Source of the DNA: Kribbella sp. VKM Ac-2568
GTDB taxonomy: Bacteria; Actinomycetota; Actinomycetes; Propionibacteriales; Kribbellaceae
Direction: 5' to 3'
NCBI RefSeq assembly: GCF_004345365.1
Contig: NZ_SLVF01000017.1
Coordinates: 124,001-188,000, forward strand
DNA: 64,000 nucleotides
Part shown: piece after piece, positions 1-7,650 of the stretch
Numbering within the stretch: position 1 is the stretch's first letter
Layout of the letters: each line of letters begins with the position of its first letter
Notes under the pieces: model-generated
Databases searched by the model: none
Told to the model about the DNA's origin: nothing
What the model saw: the letters and a program-made list of their open reading frames with translations, nothing else
Program-made: the position numbers and the translations under genes

Positions 1-620
1 GTCACGTCGTCGGCGGTCATCCCGGTGAAGGTGGCGATCAGCGCGGCGGAGGCGGTCGTGTTCGCGATCCCCATGTCGCCGGTGAGCAGGCAGCGGTAGC
101 CGTCGCGGACGAGGTTGTCCGCGAGTTCGAAGCCCACCGTGACCGCGGCCAGCACCTCCTCCTCAGAGAGCGCTTTCTCCGTCGCGAGATCGCGGGTCCC
201 GGGGCGCACCTTGGCGTGCACGATGTCCAGCCCGTCCACGTCGCTCGCCACCCCGACGTCCACCACCCGGACGTCGACCCGGTTGTTCACGGCGAACGCG
301 TTCACCGCGGCGCCGCCGGCAGCGAAGTTCGCCAGCATGGCGGCGGTCACTGTCTGTGGCCAGGGTGAGACACCCTGGGCGTGCACACCGTGGTCGGCCG
401 CGAACACCGTGACGACGGCAGGGCTCGGCACCGCAGGCGGGCAGGAGGCGGTCATCCCGGCCACTCGGACGGACAGTTCCTCGAGCACGCCGAGGGAACC
501 AACCGGTTTTGTCAGCGCGAGCTGACGCTCCGTGGCGGCGCGCATCGCCTGCTCGTCCGCCGGCCCGATCCGGGCCAGAAACTCCTCCACCGCTGGTGCC
601 TCCACTCCAGTTACGGCCAC
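1..620 (-). CDS. cobT: Nicotinate-nucleotide--dimethylbenzimidazole phosphoribosyltransferase, N-terminal part (cut by window edge)
   Basis: CobT makes alpha-ribazole phosphate from nicotinate mononucleotide and dimethylbenzimidazole, in nucleotide-loop assembly of cobalamin. About 206 residues are visible on the reverse strand. They include the ALTKPVGSLGVLEEL segment near the N-terminus, an FAADHGVHAQGVSPWPQ segment, and TGDMGIANTTASAA, the family GxMGIxNTT motif. The C-terminal half with the catalytic Glu lies outside the window. The start is taken as the GTG at 620 because no ATG occurs nearby in this frame; it has no clear ribosome binding site, so a somewhat different start is possible. 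The other cobalamin gene here, cobQ, is 12 kb away. I saw no cobalamin riboswitch upstream. Confidence 0.82.
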   Translation of the reverse strand, partial: MAVTGVEAPAVEEFLARIGPADEQAMRAATERQLALTKPVGSLGVLEELSVRVAGMTASCPPAVPSPAVVTVFAADHGVHAQGVSPWPQTVTAAMLANFAAGGAAVNAFAVNNRVDVRVVDVGVASDVDGLDIVHAKVRPGTRDLATEKALSEEEVLAAVTVGFELADNLVRDGYRCLLTGDMGIANTTASAALIATFTGMTADDV

Positions 621-769
621 CTGGACGCGGCCAGCACCGATCTTCGCATCTCCGCGCCCACGACCCGACCTGATCCCAGCCCATGATGGGTGCTGCCGGG
701 GTGGGGACCGCCTGAATCGGCCAGTAATGTCGGAGTCACCACACGTCGCGAGATCCCGGAGGGTCACAG

Positions 770-1306
770 ATGTCGCTCGAACGGCCGGTCGCACCGGACC
801 CCTACGAACTGCTCCCGAAGGTCGGCTCCTTCACCGTCACGAGCACCGACGTCGCCGACGGCGAGCCCCTCGGCGCCGCCCAGGTGTTTGCCGGTGGCAA
901 CACGTCGCCGCAGCTCAGCTGGGAGGGCTTCCCGGCCGAGACCAAGGGTTTCGTGGTGACCTGTTACGACCCGGACGCCCCGACGCCCTCGGGCTTCTGG
1001 CACTGGATCCTGGTCAACCTCCCGGCCACCGTCACCGAGCTGCCGGCCGGCGCCGGCGCGACGCCGCGGCTCGACAACGGCGCCTTCCACGTCCGCAGTG
1101 ACTACAGCACCAAGGCGTTCGGCGGCGCCGCGCCGCCGGCGGGCGACCAGACGCACCGCTACTACTTCGTGGTGCACGCGATCGACGTCGAGGCCCTGGA
1201 CGTCGACGACGAGGCCAGCGCCGCGGTGGTCAGCTTCAACCTGGCCTTCCACACCCTCGCCCGCGCGATCATCACGCCGACCTACCAGGAGCCGGCCGCC
1301 GGCTGA
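770..1306 (+). CDS. YbhB/YbcL family Raf-kinase-inhibitor-like protein (PEBP fold)
   Basis: The 178-residue product matches the bacterial phosphatidylethanolamine-binding-protein family. Visible signatures are the SPQLSWEGFP segment, CYDPDAPTPSGFWHWIL (the DPDAP anion-binding loop and the HWxxxNxP strand), and the C-terminal HTHRYYFVVHAID stretch. The protein is cytosolic, with no signal peptide. Bacterial members have no firmly established substrate. The start is supported by GGAGGG about 7 nt upstream of the ATG. It stands alone between the divergent cobT gene and a strong terminator hairpin. Confidence 0.88.
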   Translation: MSLERPVAPDPYELLPKVGSFTVTSTDVADGEPLGAAQVFAGGNTSPQLSWEGFPAETKGFVVTCYDPDAPTPSGFWHWILVNLPATVTELPAGAGATPRLDNGAFHVRSDYSTKAFGGAAPPAGDQTHRYYFVVHAIDVEALDVDDEASAAVVSFNLAFHTLARAIITPTYQEPAAG

Positions 1307-1339
1307 AGGCCTGAAGTCTACCGAGCGTCCTGATGTGAA

Positions 1340-1370
1340 GCGGCGGGAGCCGGTCAGGGGCTCCCGCCGC
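1340..1370. terminator. Intrinsic terminator hairpin after the PEBP gene
   Basis: Perfect 12-bp stem (GCGGCGGGAGCC pairing with GGCTCCCGCCGC) with a 7-nt loop, 34 bp after the PEBP stop. It lies between convergent frames and probably works in both directions. There is no U-tract, as is common in high-GC actinobacteria. Confidence 0.75.
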
Positions 1371-1380
1371 AGCCTGTTGG

Positions 1381-1635
1381 TCAGTCCTTGATGCCGGACT
1401 GGGTGACTCCCTGGATCAGGCAGCGCTGCAGGAACGCGAAGATCAGCACCAGCGGCAGGATCGACACCGCGACAGCCATGAAGAGCTCGTGGATGTTGAT
1501 CGTCTGCGCGGTGACAAAGGTGGACATCGCCACCTGGATGGTCCAAGACGACGAATCCTGGCCGATCACCAGCGGCCACAGGAACGAGTTCCAGTTGCCG
1601 ATGAAGGTAATCGCGGCCAGCGCCGCGAAGGGACA
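1381..1635 (-). pseudogene. C-terminal remnant of a carbohydrate ABC transporter permease (MalG/LacG type)
   Basis: The reverse strand encodes about 84 residues typical of the end of a binding-protein-dependent sugar permease: the TFIGNWNSFLWPLVI segment, then two hydrophobic stretches, and a QGVTQSGIKD terminus close to the usual ending of this family. Upstream of about 1635 the homology stops abruptly. The rest of the frame is low-quality sequence without the EAA loop or the first four membrane segments. No partner permease, binding protein or ATPase is nearby. I read it as a truncated gene tail left by a deletion or rearrangement. Confidence 0.72.
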
Positions 1636-1687
1636 CGAAGCGTCACAATTCAATGTGAACGACCACCACAGGTGATCGCGAGCAGGA

Positions 1688-3832
1688 TCAGGCGAACTTC
1701 TCCCCGGCCTCGGCCTTGCGGACCAGCAACGCCGGCGGCTCGAAGCGCGCGCCATGGCTTTCGGCCAGTTCGCGACTGCGTGCGACGAAGCCGGCCGGAC
1801 CACCGGAGTACGCGTTGATGTACTGCAGCGCGCCACCGTGCAGCGGCGGGAAGCCGATGCCGAAGATCGACCCGATGTTGGCGTCGGCGACCGAGCGCAG
1901 CACGCCCTCGTCGAGGCACTTCACCGTCTCGAGCGACATCGCGAACGCCATCCGCTCCTGCAGGTCGATCAGCGGTACGTCGACGTCGTCCTTGACGAAG
2001 TGCTCCCACAACCCCGGCCACAGGTGCTTCGGCCCGTCCGCCGGGTACTCGTAGAAGCCGGCGCCGGCCGCCTTGCCCTTCCGGTCGAACTCCGTCACCA
2101 GCCGGTCGGCCACCGCCATCCCGGGGTGCTCGCCGAAGGCGCCCGCGCTGTCCCCGGCCGCCCGGGCCGCATCGCGGATCTTCATCGGCAGCGTCAGGGT
2201 GACCTCGTCCAGCATCGCCAGCGGTGGCGCCGGGAAGCCCATCTGGGTCGCGGCCCGCTCGATCGTCACCGGGTTGATGCCCTCGGCAACCATGGCGGCG
2301 CCTTCCATCACCAGCGTGCCGAATACCCGCGAAGTGAAGAAGCCACGGCTGTCGTTCACCACGATCGGCGTCTTCCTGATCTGCCGGACCACGTCGTAGG
2401 CCTTGGCCAGCGCCCGGTCGGAGGTCTTCTGCCCCACGATCAGCTCGACCAGCGGCATCCGGTCCACCGGCGAGAAGAAGTGCATCCCGATGAACTCGTC
2501 CGGCCGGTCGATCCCGTCGGCCAGCGAGGTGATCGGCAGCGTGGACGTGTTCGAGCAGAGCAGCGCGTCCGGCTCGACCACGCCGGCGATCTCGGCGAAG
2601 ACCTTCTGCTTCAGCTCCTCGCTCTCGAACACCGCCTCGATCACCAGGTCGCACCCGGCCAGTCCGTTCGGATCCGCCGTCGGCGTGATCAGGCTGAGGA
2701 AGGCCTCGGCCTTCTCCGGAGTACTGCGGCCCTTCTGCACCTGCTTGGCGAGCAACTTCTCGGAGTACGTCTTGCCCTTCTCGGCGGCGTCGAGCGTGAC
2801 GTCCTTGAGTACCACCTCGATGCCGGCCTTCGCGCAGACGTAGGCGATCCCGGCGCCCATCATCCCAGCGCCTAGCACACCCACCTTGCGAGCCTGGTAC
2901 TTCGGGACGTCGGCCGGGCGGGATGCCCCGGCGTTGATCGCCTGGAGCTCGAAGAAGAACGCGTTGATCATGTTCTTCGCGATCTGCCCGGTGGCAAGGG
3001 AGACGAAGTACCGGGACTCGATCCGGCTCGCGGTGGCGAAGTCCACCTGGCTGCCCTCGACGGCGGCGCTCATGATCGCCTTCGGGGCCGGGTAGGGAGC
3101 GCCCTTCAGCTGCTTGCGGAGGTTCGCCGGGAAGGCGGGGAGGAACGCGGCCAGCTTGGGCGAGGCCGGAGTACCGCCTGGGATCTTGTAGCCGTCGCGG
3201 TCCCACGGCTGCTTGGCGTCACCGTCGTACGACTCGATCCAGCGGTAGGCGGCGTCGAGCAGTTCACCGGCCGGGACGACCTCGTCCACGATGCCGACGG
3301 ACTTGGCGTGGGCGGGCTTCATCCGCTGGCCCTGGAGGAGCACCTTCATCAGGGCGTCCTGGAGGCCTAGCAGGCGCACTGTGCGGGTGACGCCGCCTCC
3401 ACCGGGCAGCAGGCCGAGCGTCACCTCGGGTACGCCGATCTCGATCCGGTTGTCGTCGGCAACGATCCGGTGGTGGCAGGCGAGCGCGATCTCCAGGCCG
3501 CCGCCGAGCGCAGCTCCGTTGATCGCGGCGACGACCGGGACGCCGAGCGTCTCCAGCACGCGGAGCTGGCGCTTGACCTCCTCGATCGTCTCGAAGACCT
3601 CGGCCGAGTTCTCCGGCTGGATCCGGGACAGCATCTGCAGGTTGCCACCGGCGAAGAAGGTCTGCTTGGCGCTGGTGATCACCACGCCCTTCAGCTCCGC
3701 TTTCTCGGCCTGCAGGCGCTCGACCGTCGACGCCATCGCGGCGATGTAGGTGTCGTTCATCGTGTTCGCCGACGCCGCTGGGTCGTTCATCGTCAGGGTG
3801 ACGACGCCGAAGTTGTTGGACCAGTCGATCAT
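1688..3832 (-). CDS. fadB: Bifunctional enoyl-CoA hydratase / 3-hydroxyacyl-CoA dehydrogenase (FadB/FadJ-like)
   Basis: The 714-residue multifunctional beta-oxidation protein performs hydration and NAD-dependent oxidation of acyl-CoA intermediates. The N-terminal crotonase part carries INGAALGGGLEIALACHHRI and a GLLPGGGGVTR loop. From about residue 315 a Rossmann motif GVLGAGMMGAGIAYVCAKAG begins the hydroxyacyl-CoA dehydrogenase part, followed by CSNTSTLPIT, GMHFFSPVDRMPLVELI and two C-terminal helical domains. The start is the ATG at 3832: it overlaps the thiolase TGA (ATGA) and gives the natural N-terminus MIDWSNNFGVVTL. It is the second gene of the thiolase operon, so subunits of an FadAB-type complex are probably made together. 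Confidence 0.93.
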   Translation of the reverse strand: MIDWSNNFGVVTLTMNDPAASANTMNDTYIAAMASTVERLQAEKAELKGVVITSAKQTFFAGGNLQMLSRIQPENSAEVFETIEEVKRQLRVLETLGVPVVAAINGAALGGGLEIALACHHRIVADDNRIEIGVPEVTLGLLPGGGGVTRTVRLLGLQDALMKVLLQGQRMKPAHAKSVGIVDEVVPAGELLDAAYRWIESYDGDAKQPWDRDGYKIPGGTPASPKLAAFLPAFPANLRKQLKGAPYPAPKAIMSAAVEGSQVDFATASRIESRYFVSLATGQIAKNMINAFFFELQAINAGASRPADVPKYQARKVGVLGAGMMGAGIAYVCAKAGIEVVLKDVTLDAAEKGKTYSEKLLAKQVQKGRSTPEKAEAFLSLITPTADPNGLAGCDLVIEAVFESEELKQKVFAEIAGVVEPDALLCSNTSTLPITSLADGIDRPDEFIGMHFFSPVDRMPLVELIVGQKTSDRALAKAYDVVRQIRKTPIVVNDSRGFFTSRVFGTLVMEGAAMVAEGINPVTIERAATQMGFPAPPLAMLDEVTLTLPMKIRDAARAAGDSAGAFGEHPGMAVADRLVTEFDRKGKAAGAGFYEYPADGPKHLWPGLWEHFVKDDVDVPLIDLQERMAFAMSLETVKCLDEGVLRSVADANIGSIFGIGFPPLHGGALQYINAYSGGPAGFVARSRELAESHGARFEPPALLVRKAEAGEKFA

Positions 3833-5055
3833 GCGGCAAGCCTCTCGATGATGGTTGCGACGCCCATGCCGCCGCCGACGCACAGGGTGGCCAGACCGTA
3901 GCGGAGCTCACGGCGCTCCAACTCGTCCAGCAGGGTTCCGATCAGCATGGCGCCGGTCGCGCCGAGCGGGTGGCCGAGTGCGATCGCGCCACCGTTGACG
4001 TTCACCTTCTCGTGCGGGACGCCGAGGTCGTTCATGAAGTGCAGCACGGCCGCGGCGAACGCCTCGTTCATCTCGAACAGGTCGATGTCGGAGACCTCGA
4101 GCCCGGCCTTGGCCAGCGCCTTGCGGGCGGCGGGGGCGGGACCGGTCAGCATGATCGTCGGATCGGTGCCGCTGACCGCCGCGGCGACCACCCGGCCGCG
4201 AGGAGCCTGGCCGAGCGCCTCGCCGGCCTTCTCGTTGCCGATCGCAACCAGCGCGGCGCCGTCCACGATGCCGGACGAGTTGCCCGCGTGGTGGACGTGG
4301 TTGATCCGCTCGACCGTTACGTACTTCTCCAGCGCGACGGAGTCGAACCCGCCGTGCTCACCGATCGCCGCGAACGACACCGGCAACCCGGCGAGCGTCT
4401 CGACCGTCGTCCCCGGCCGGACCAACTGATCGTGGTCGAGGATCTGCAGCCCGTTCCGGTCGACCACCGGCACCACCGAGCGGGCGAAGTATCCGTTGGC
4501 CCAGGCCTTGGCGGCGCGCGCGTGCGACTCGGCGGCGAACGCGTCGACGTCGGTGCGGGAGAACCCGTCGAGGGTCGCGATCAGGTCCGCGCTGATGCCC
4601 TGCGGGATGAAGTTGGTCTGGATCGCGGTCTCCGGGTCCATCGCCCAGGCGCCGCCGTCGGAGGCCATCGGCACCCGCGACATCGACTCGACGCCACCGG
4701 CCAGGATGAAGTCCTCCCAGCCGGACCGGATCCGCTGCGCCGCCTGGTTCACCGCCTCCAGACCGGACGCGCAGAACCGGTTGAGCTGGACGCCGCCGGT
4801 CGTCTCGGGGTAGCCCGCCGCCAGCACCGCGGTACGGGCGATGTCCATGCCCTGGTCGCCGATCGGGGTGACCACGCCGAGCACCAGGTCGTCGATCACG
4901 GTCGGGTCGAGCTCGAGATGCCGGGCGCGGAGCTCGGTCAGCAGGCCGGTGATCAGCTGGATCGGCTTCACCTCATGCAGGGCGCCGGCCGCCTTGCCCT
5001 TGCCACGGGGAGTCCGGATCGCGTCGTACAGAAAGGCTTCACTCGGTGCGGTCAT
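3829..5055 (-). CDS. fadA: Acetyl-CoA C-acyltransferase (thiolase)
   Basis: A 408-residue thiolase catalysing the last, thiolytic step of beta-oxidation. The nucleophilic Cys sits in NRFCASGLEAVN, the His in NGGAIALGHPLGATG, and the second Cys in LCVGGGMG, so the active site is complete. The chosen ATG at 5055 gives MTAPSEAFLYDAIRTPRGKG, the usual N-terminus; a TTG at 5100 would add 15 residues. It is the first gene of the operon with fadB. Its promoter contains a MerR-type 19-bp spacer with a dyad (see the regulatory feature), and the divergent gene encodes a MerR regulator. Confidence 0.93.
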   Translation of the reverse strand: MTAPSEAFLYDAIRTPRGKGKAAGALHEVKPIQLITGLLTELRARHLELDPTVIDDLVLGVVTPIGDQGMDIARTAVLAAGYPETTGGVQLNRFCASGLEAVNQAAQRIRSGWEDFILAGGVESMSRVPMASDGGAWAMDPETAIQTNFIPQGISADLIATLDGFSRTDVDAFAAESHARAAKAWANGYFARSVVPVVDRNGLQILDHDQLVRPGTTVETLAGLPVSFAAIGEHGGFDSVALEKYVTVERINHVHHAGNSSGIVDGAALVAIGNEKAGEALGQAPRGRVVAAAVSGTDPTIMLTGPAPAARKALAKAGLEVSDIDLFEMNEAFAAAVLHFMNDLGVPHEKVNVNGGAIALGHPLGATGAMLIGTLLDELERRELRYGLATLCVGGGMGVATIIERLAA

Positions 5056-5103
5056 GGGGGTCCCGTCGTCTGCCGCGAGTGCCGTGATGGCTCTGACCAA
5101 CCG

Positions 5104-5134
5104 ATTGTGACAGTTCTGGTGTCACGATGGTCAA
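5104..5134 (-). promoter_or_regulatory. MerR-type promoter/operator of the thiolase-fadB operon
   Basis: Reading leftward there is a -35 TTGACC (5129-5134), a 19-bp spacer, and a -10 CACAAT (5104-5109). An inverted repeat GTGACA-N7-TGTCAC (5107-5125) fills the spacer. Overlong 19-bp spacers holding a dyad are the hallmark of MerR-activated promoters. The same layout recurs at 9951-9981. The divergent MerR gene begins 25 bp beyond the -35 box and is the likely binding protein (inference). Confidence 0.8.
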
Positions 5135-5145
5135 GTGGGGCCCAC

Positions 5146-5151
5146 TATGAT
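5146..5151 (+). promoter_or_regulatory. Probable -10 element of the merR gene (leaderless transcript)
   Basis: TATGAT lies 7 nt before the ATG at 5159, which would place transcription start at or next to the start codon. No Shine-Dalgarno sequence is present. The upstream region overlaps the dyad of the divergent thiolase promoter, so autoregulation is possible. Confidence 0.5.
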
Positions 5152-5158
5152 CTGCGCC

Positions 5159-5926
5159 ATGCCTTTGTCGCCAGTGCCTGCCGACGCCGAACAGACCGGT
5201 GCGGACGAGGCGATGCTCACCGTCGACGAACTGTCGGCCCGGGTCGGGATGACCGTGCGCACGCTGCGCTTCTACGCCGGCCGTGGCCTGATCCCCCCGC
5301 CTGTACGCCGCGGGCGCGTCGGGTACTACGGACCCGAGCACATCGCGCGGCTCGACCTGGTCCGCGAGCTCCAGGCGCACGGGTTCACCCTGTCCGCGAT
5401 CGAGGGCTACCTGGACCGGATCCCGGTCGACGCCACCCCGCAGGACATCGCGCTGCACCGCACCCTGCTGACCCCCTGGATGCGGGACCTGCCGGAGACG
5501 CTCGATCGCGCGGCGCTGGTCCGGCGTACCGGGCGGGACCTGACCGACGACGACATCGAGATGCTCGTCGCGCTCGGCGTGGTCGAGCCGACGCCGGACG
5601 AGGACGTCTTCCAGGTCGCGACGGCGCACCTCAGCCTCGGCGTGGAACTGCTCGACCTCGATCTGCCGGTCGAGGCGGTGCTCGACGCCGGGCGCATCTT
5701 CACCGAGCACGGCCGGGCCCTGGCCGAGGAGCTCACCGAGGTCTTCCGCACCAAGGTCTGGCCGCACTACCGCGACTCCGGCGGTCCTCCCGAGCACATC
5801 CAGCAACTCGTCGAACGCTTCAAGCCCGTCACCATCCAGGGCCTGGTCCTCGCCTACGAACGCGCCGTCGGCGAGACCCAGCGCGACACCATCCGCCGCT
5901 CCCGCACCAAACCCCCACGCCGCTGA
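5159..5926 (+). CDS. MerR-family transcriptional regulator, probable regulator of fatty-acid oxidation genes
   Basis: A 255-residue protein with an N-terminal MerR winged helix: LTVDELSARVGMTVRTLRFY, the GLIPPPVRRGRVGYYG wing, then the helix around HIARLDLVRELQAHGFTLSAI. About 150 further residues form a C-terminal part longer than in metal-sensing MerR proteins and with no metal-binding Cys cluster. It may therefore bind an organic ligand such as an acyl-CoA (inference). The ATG at 5159 is preferred to the upstream in-frame GTG (5135) and ATG (5147), because TATGAT at 5146-5151 looks like the -10 box. The gene diverges from thiolase-fadB. Confidence 0.85.
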   Translation: MPLSPVPADAEQTGADEAMLTVDELSARVGMTVRTLRFYAGRGLIPPPVRRGRVGYYGPEHIARLDLVRELQAHGFTLSAIEGYLDRIPVDATPQDIALHRTLLTPWMRDLPETLDRAALVRRTGRDLTDDDIEMLVALGVVEPTPDEDVFQVATAHLSLGVELLDLDLPVEAVLDAGRIFTEHGRALAEELTEVFRTKVWPHYRDSGGPPEHIQQLVERFKPVTIQGLVLAYERAVGETQRDTIRRSRTKPPRR

Positions 5927-5975
5927 ACCGCGGTCCGACCCGACCAGGTCCGGTCGGGTCAGGCCGGTTCCGTGG

Positions 5976-6254
5976 TCAGGTGGTCGGGGTACGGATGCGG
6001 AGGTAGGTGAGGCCCCGGAAGTCGAGGTAGGTGGAGTCGGGGGTGGAGACGACGCGGACCATGACGTCGTCGCACCTGCGGCAACGAGCCACCATGCCGG
6101 GCGCATCGACGTACAACCGCGCCTCCGCGAAAGCCCCGCGGTCGCCGCAGCCGGCGCACTGCCCGGTCGCCGCGGTGATGTCGACCGCGAACACCTCGCG
6201 CATCGCACCCGCCGCCGCATTGCCATCCAAGTACGTGGGTTCGTCCGCTGTCAT
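5976..6254 (-). CDS. DUF6510-like small zinc-ribbon protein
   Basis: A 92-residue protein beginning MTADEPTYLDGNAAAGAM, with two Cys pairs (QCAGCGD and ARCRRCDD) that would form one zinc ribbon. The DGNAAAG start and ribbon recall DUF6510 proteins; the function is unknown. Its ATG overlaps the stop of the FAD oxidoreductase by 4 bp (ATGA), so it is the last gene of the sulfite-oxidase-like operon. That coupling suggests an accessory role in the same redox system (inference). Confidence 0.75.
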   Translation of the reverse strand: MTADEPTYLDGNAAAGAMREVFAVDITAATGQCAGCGDRGAFAEARLYVDAPGMVARCRRCDDVMVRVVSTPDSTYLDFRGLTYLRIRTPTT

Positions 6255-7006
6255 CGCGGTCCTCCTGTAGGTCCGAAGCGTTCGGTTCTCACCCGGGCTG
6301 GGTCGTGGCCCGCGGCGACGAGTAGGTCGGCCACCGTCTCGACGAACGGCGTCGGCCCGCAGACATAGGTGGTCGGTTCGTCCCCGGGCTGGAAGGCGAC
6401 CGACTTGAGCAACTCCGCGTCGATCCGCTTGGGCTCACGCGACTCCCCCGGCGGCGCCTCGCGGGTATAGGCGAAGGTGATCGCCACTTCCTCGGACATC
6501 GCGACGTCCTTGAGGTCGCTCACGTAGATCACCGAGGCCGGCCGACGCACGGAGTACAGCAACCGCGCCGGCGCGGTGCTGGCGGCGGCCGAGTGGGCAC
6601 GCAGCATCGCCATCAGCGGTACGACGCCCGAACCGCCGCCGATCAGCTGGACCGGGCCGGGTTGCTCGGGCTTCCAGACGAACCAGCCGCCGACCGGGCC
6701 GCGGATCTCGAGCGGATCGCCGACCTTGAGCACGTCGACCAGGTACGGCGAGACCTCACCGTCGGGCACCTGCTCCACGGTCAACTCGATCCCCGCGCCG
6801 GTCCAGGCGGAGGCGATCGAGTACGACCGGGATGCCCGATACCCGTCGGGGGCGGTCAGCCGGACGTCGAGATGCTGCCCGGCGAGGTGCCCCGGCCAGT
6901 CCGGTACGTCGAGGGCGATGGTCCGGGCGGTCGACGTCTCCTCCCGGACCTCGGTGACGGTGCCGGTCTGCCAGGTCAGTCGCCGGCGTATCGCTGTTCT
7001 TTCCAT
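6251..7006 (-). CDS. FAD-dependent oxidoreductase (ferredoxin-NADP reductase type)
   Basis: A 251-residue flavoprotein reductase. The FAD-binding barrel shows GYRASRSYSIAS (RxYS motif) and the NAD(P)-binding part shows LIGGGSGVVPLMAMLRA and YVCGPTPFVETVADLL, the usual C-terminal CGP motif. No plant-type 2Fe-2S domain is fused. The start is the ATG at 7006 (MERTAIRRRL); it overlaps the upstream molybdoenzyme gene by 31 bp. The protein probably passes NAD(P)H electrons to or from the sulfite-oxidase-like enzyme encoded just before it (inference). Confidence 0.88.
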   Translation of the reverse strand: MERTAIRRRLTWQTGTVTEVREETSTARTIALDVPDWPGHLAGQHLDVRLTAPDGYRASRSYSIASAWTGAGIELTVEQVPDGEVSPYLVDVLKVGDPLEIRGPVGGWFVWKPEQPGPVQLIGGGSGVVPLMAMLRAHSAAASTAPARLLYSVRRPASVIYVSDLKDVAMSEEVAITFAYTREAPPGESREPKRIDAELLKSVAFQPGDEPTTYVCGPTPFVETVADLLVAAGHDPARVRTERFGPTGGPR

Positions 7007-7572
7007 GGGTCTCCGTACTCGTGGTAGCCGGCCGTCTCCCAGAAGCCCAGGTCCTCGGTGTCCGAAAGCACCAGACCGCGCACCCATTTGGCGCTCTTCC
7101 AGAGGTACAGGTGGGGAACCAGCAGCCGGGCCGGACCGCCGTGCTCCGGGTGCAGCGGCTCGCCGTCGTACTCGTAGGCGACCCAGGCCTGGCCATCCAC
7201 CAGGTCCTCGAGCGGCAGGTTCGTGGTGTAACCGCCGTAGCTGTGCGCCATGGCGTAGTCGGCGCCCGTCTCCACGTCGGCCAGCAGGGTGTCGAGGGAG
7301 ACGCCCCGCCAGTCCGTGCCGAGCTTGGACCACCGGGTCACGCAGTGCAGGTCCTTGGTGATGTCTTCGCTCGGCAACGCCATGAAAGCGGCCCAGTCCC
7401 AGCGCGAGACCCCGCCCGTCTCGGTGGTGACGGTGAACTCCCAGTGCTCCGGGAGAATGTGCGGGGTCGGGCCGGCCGACAGGACCGGGAAATCGTGAGT
7501 CAGGTACTGCCCGGGCGGCAAGTCCTTACCACCTCGGCGACGGCCGGTGAATCCCGGCGACACACTGCCCAT
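6976..7572 (-). CDS. Sulfite-oxidase-like molybdopterin oxidoreductase (YedY/MsrP-like)
   Basis: A 198-residue protein of the oxidoreductase molybdopterin-binding domain. The molybdenum-ligand Cys is in DLHCVTRWSKLGTDWRGVSL, and the HPEHGGPARLLVPHLYLWKSAKWV segment is also typical. There is no Tat signal or dimerisation domain, so it is a short cytosolic variant. The ATG at 7572 is chosen because GGGAGG lies 7 nt upstream. It heads an overlapping three-gene operon with a flavin reductase and a DUF6510-like protein. The physiological substrate is not known. moaA at 45 kb supplies the cofactor pathway. Confidence 0.87.
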   Translation of the reverse strand: MGSVSPGFTGRRRGGKDLPPGQYLTHDFPVLSAGPTPHILPEHWEFTVTTETGGVSRWDWAAFMALPSEDITKDLHCVTRWSKLGTDWRGVSLDTLLADVETGADYAMAHSYGGYTTNLPLEDLVDGQAWVAYEYDGEPLHPEHGGPARLLVPHLYLWKSAKWVRGLVLSDTEDLGFWETAGYHEYGDPWKEQRYAGD

Positions 7573-7650
7573 CAGGGGACCTCCCTCAACCTGGAACCAC
7601 TCCCCCGAAGTCAATCACGAAATCCCCGGGATCACGGACCGGTCGGGGCC

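Noticed and set aside
621..769. Cobalamin riboswitch upstream of cobT or cobQ
   Set aside because: No B12-box-like sequence or long structured leader was seen; both spacers are short.
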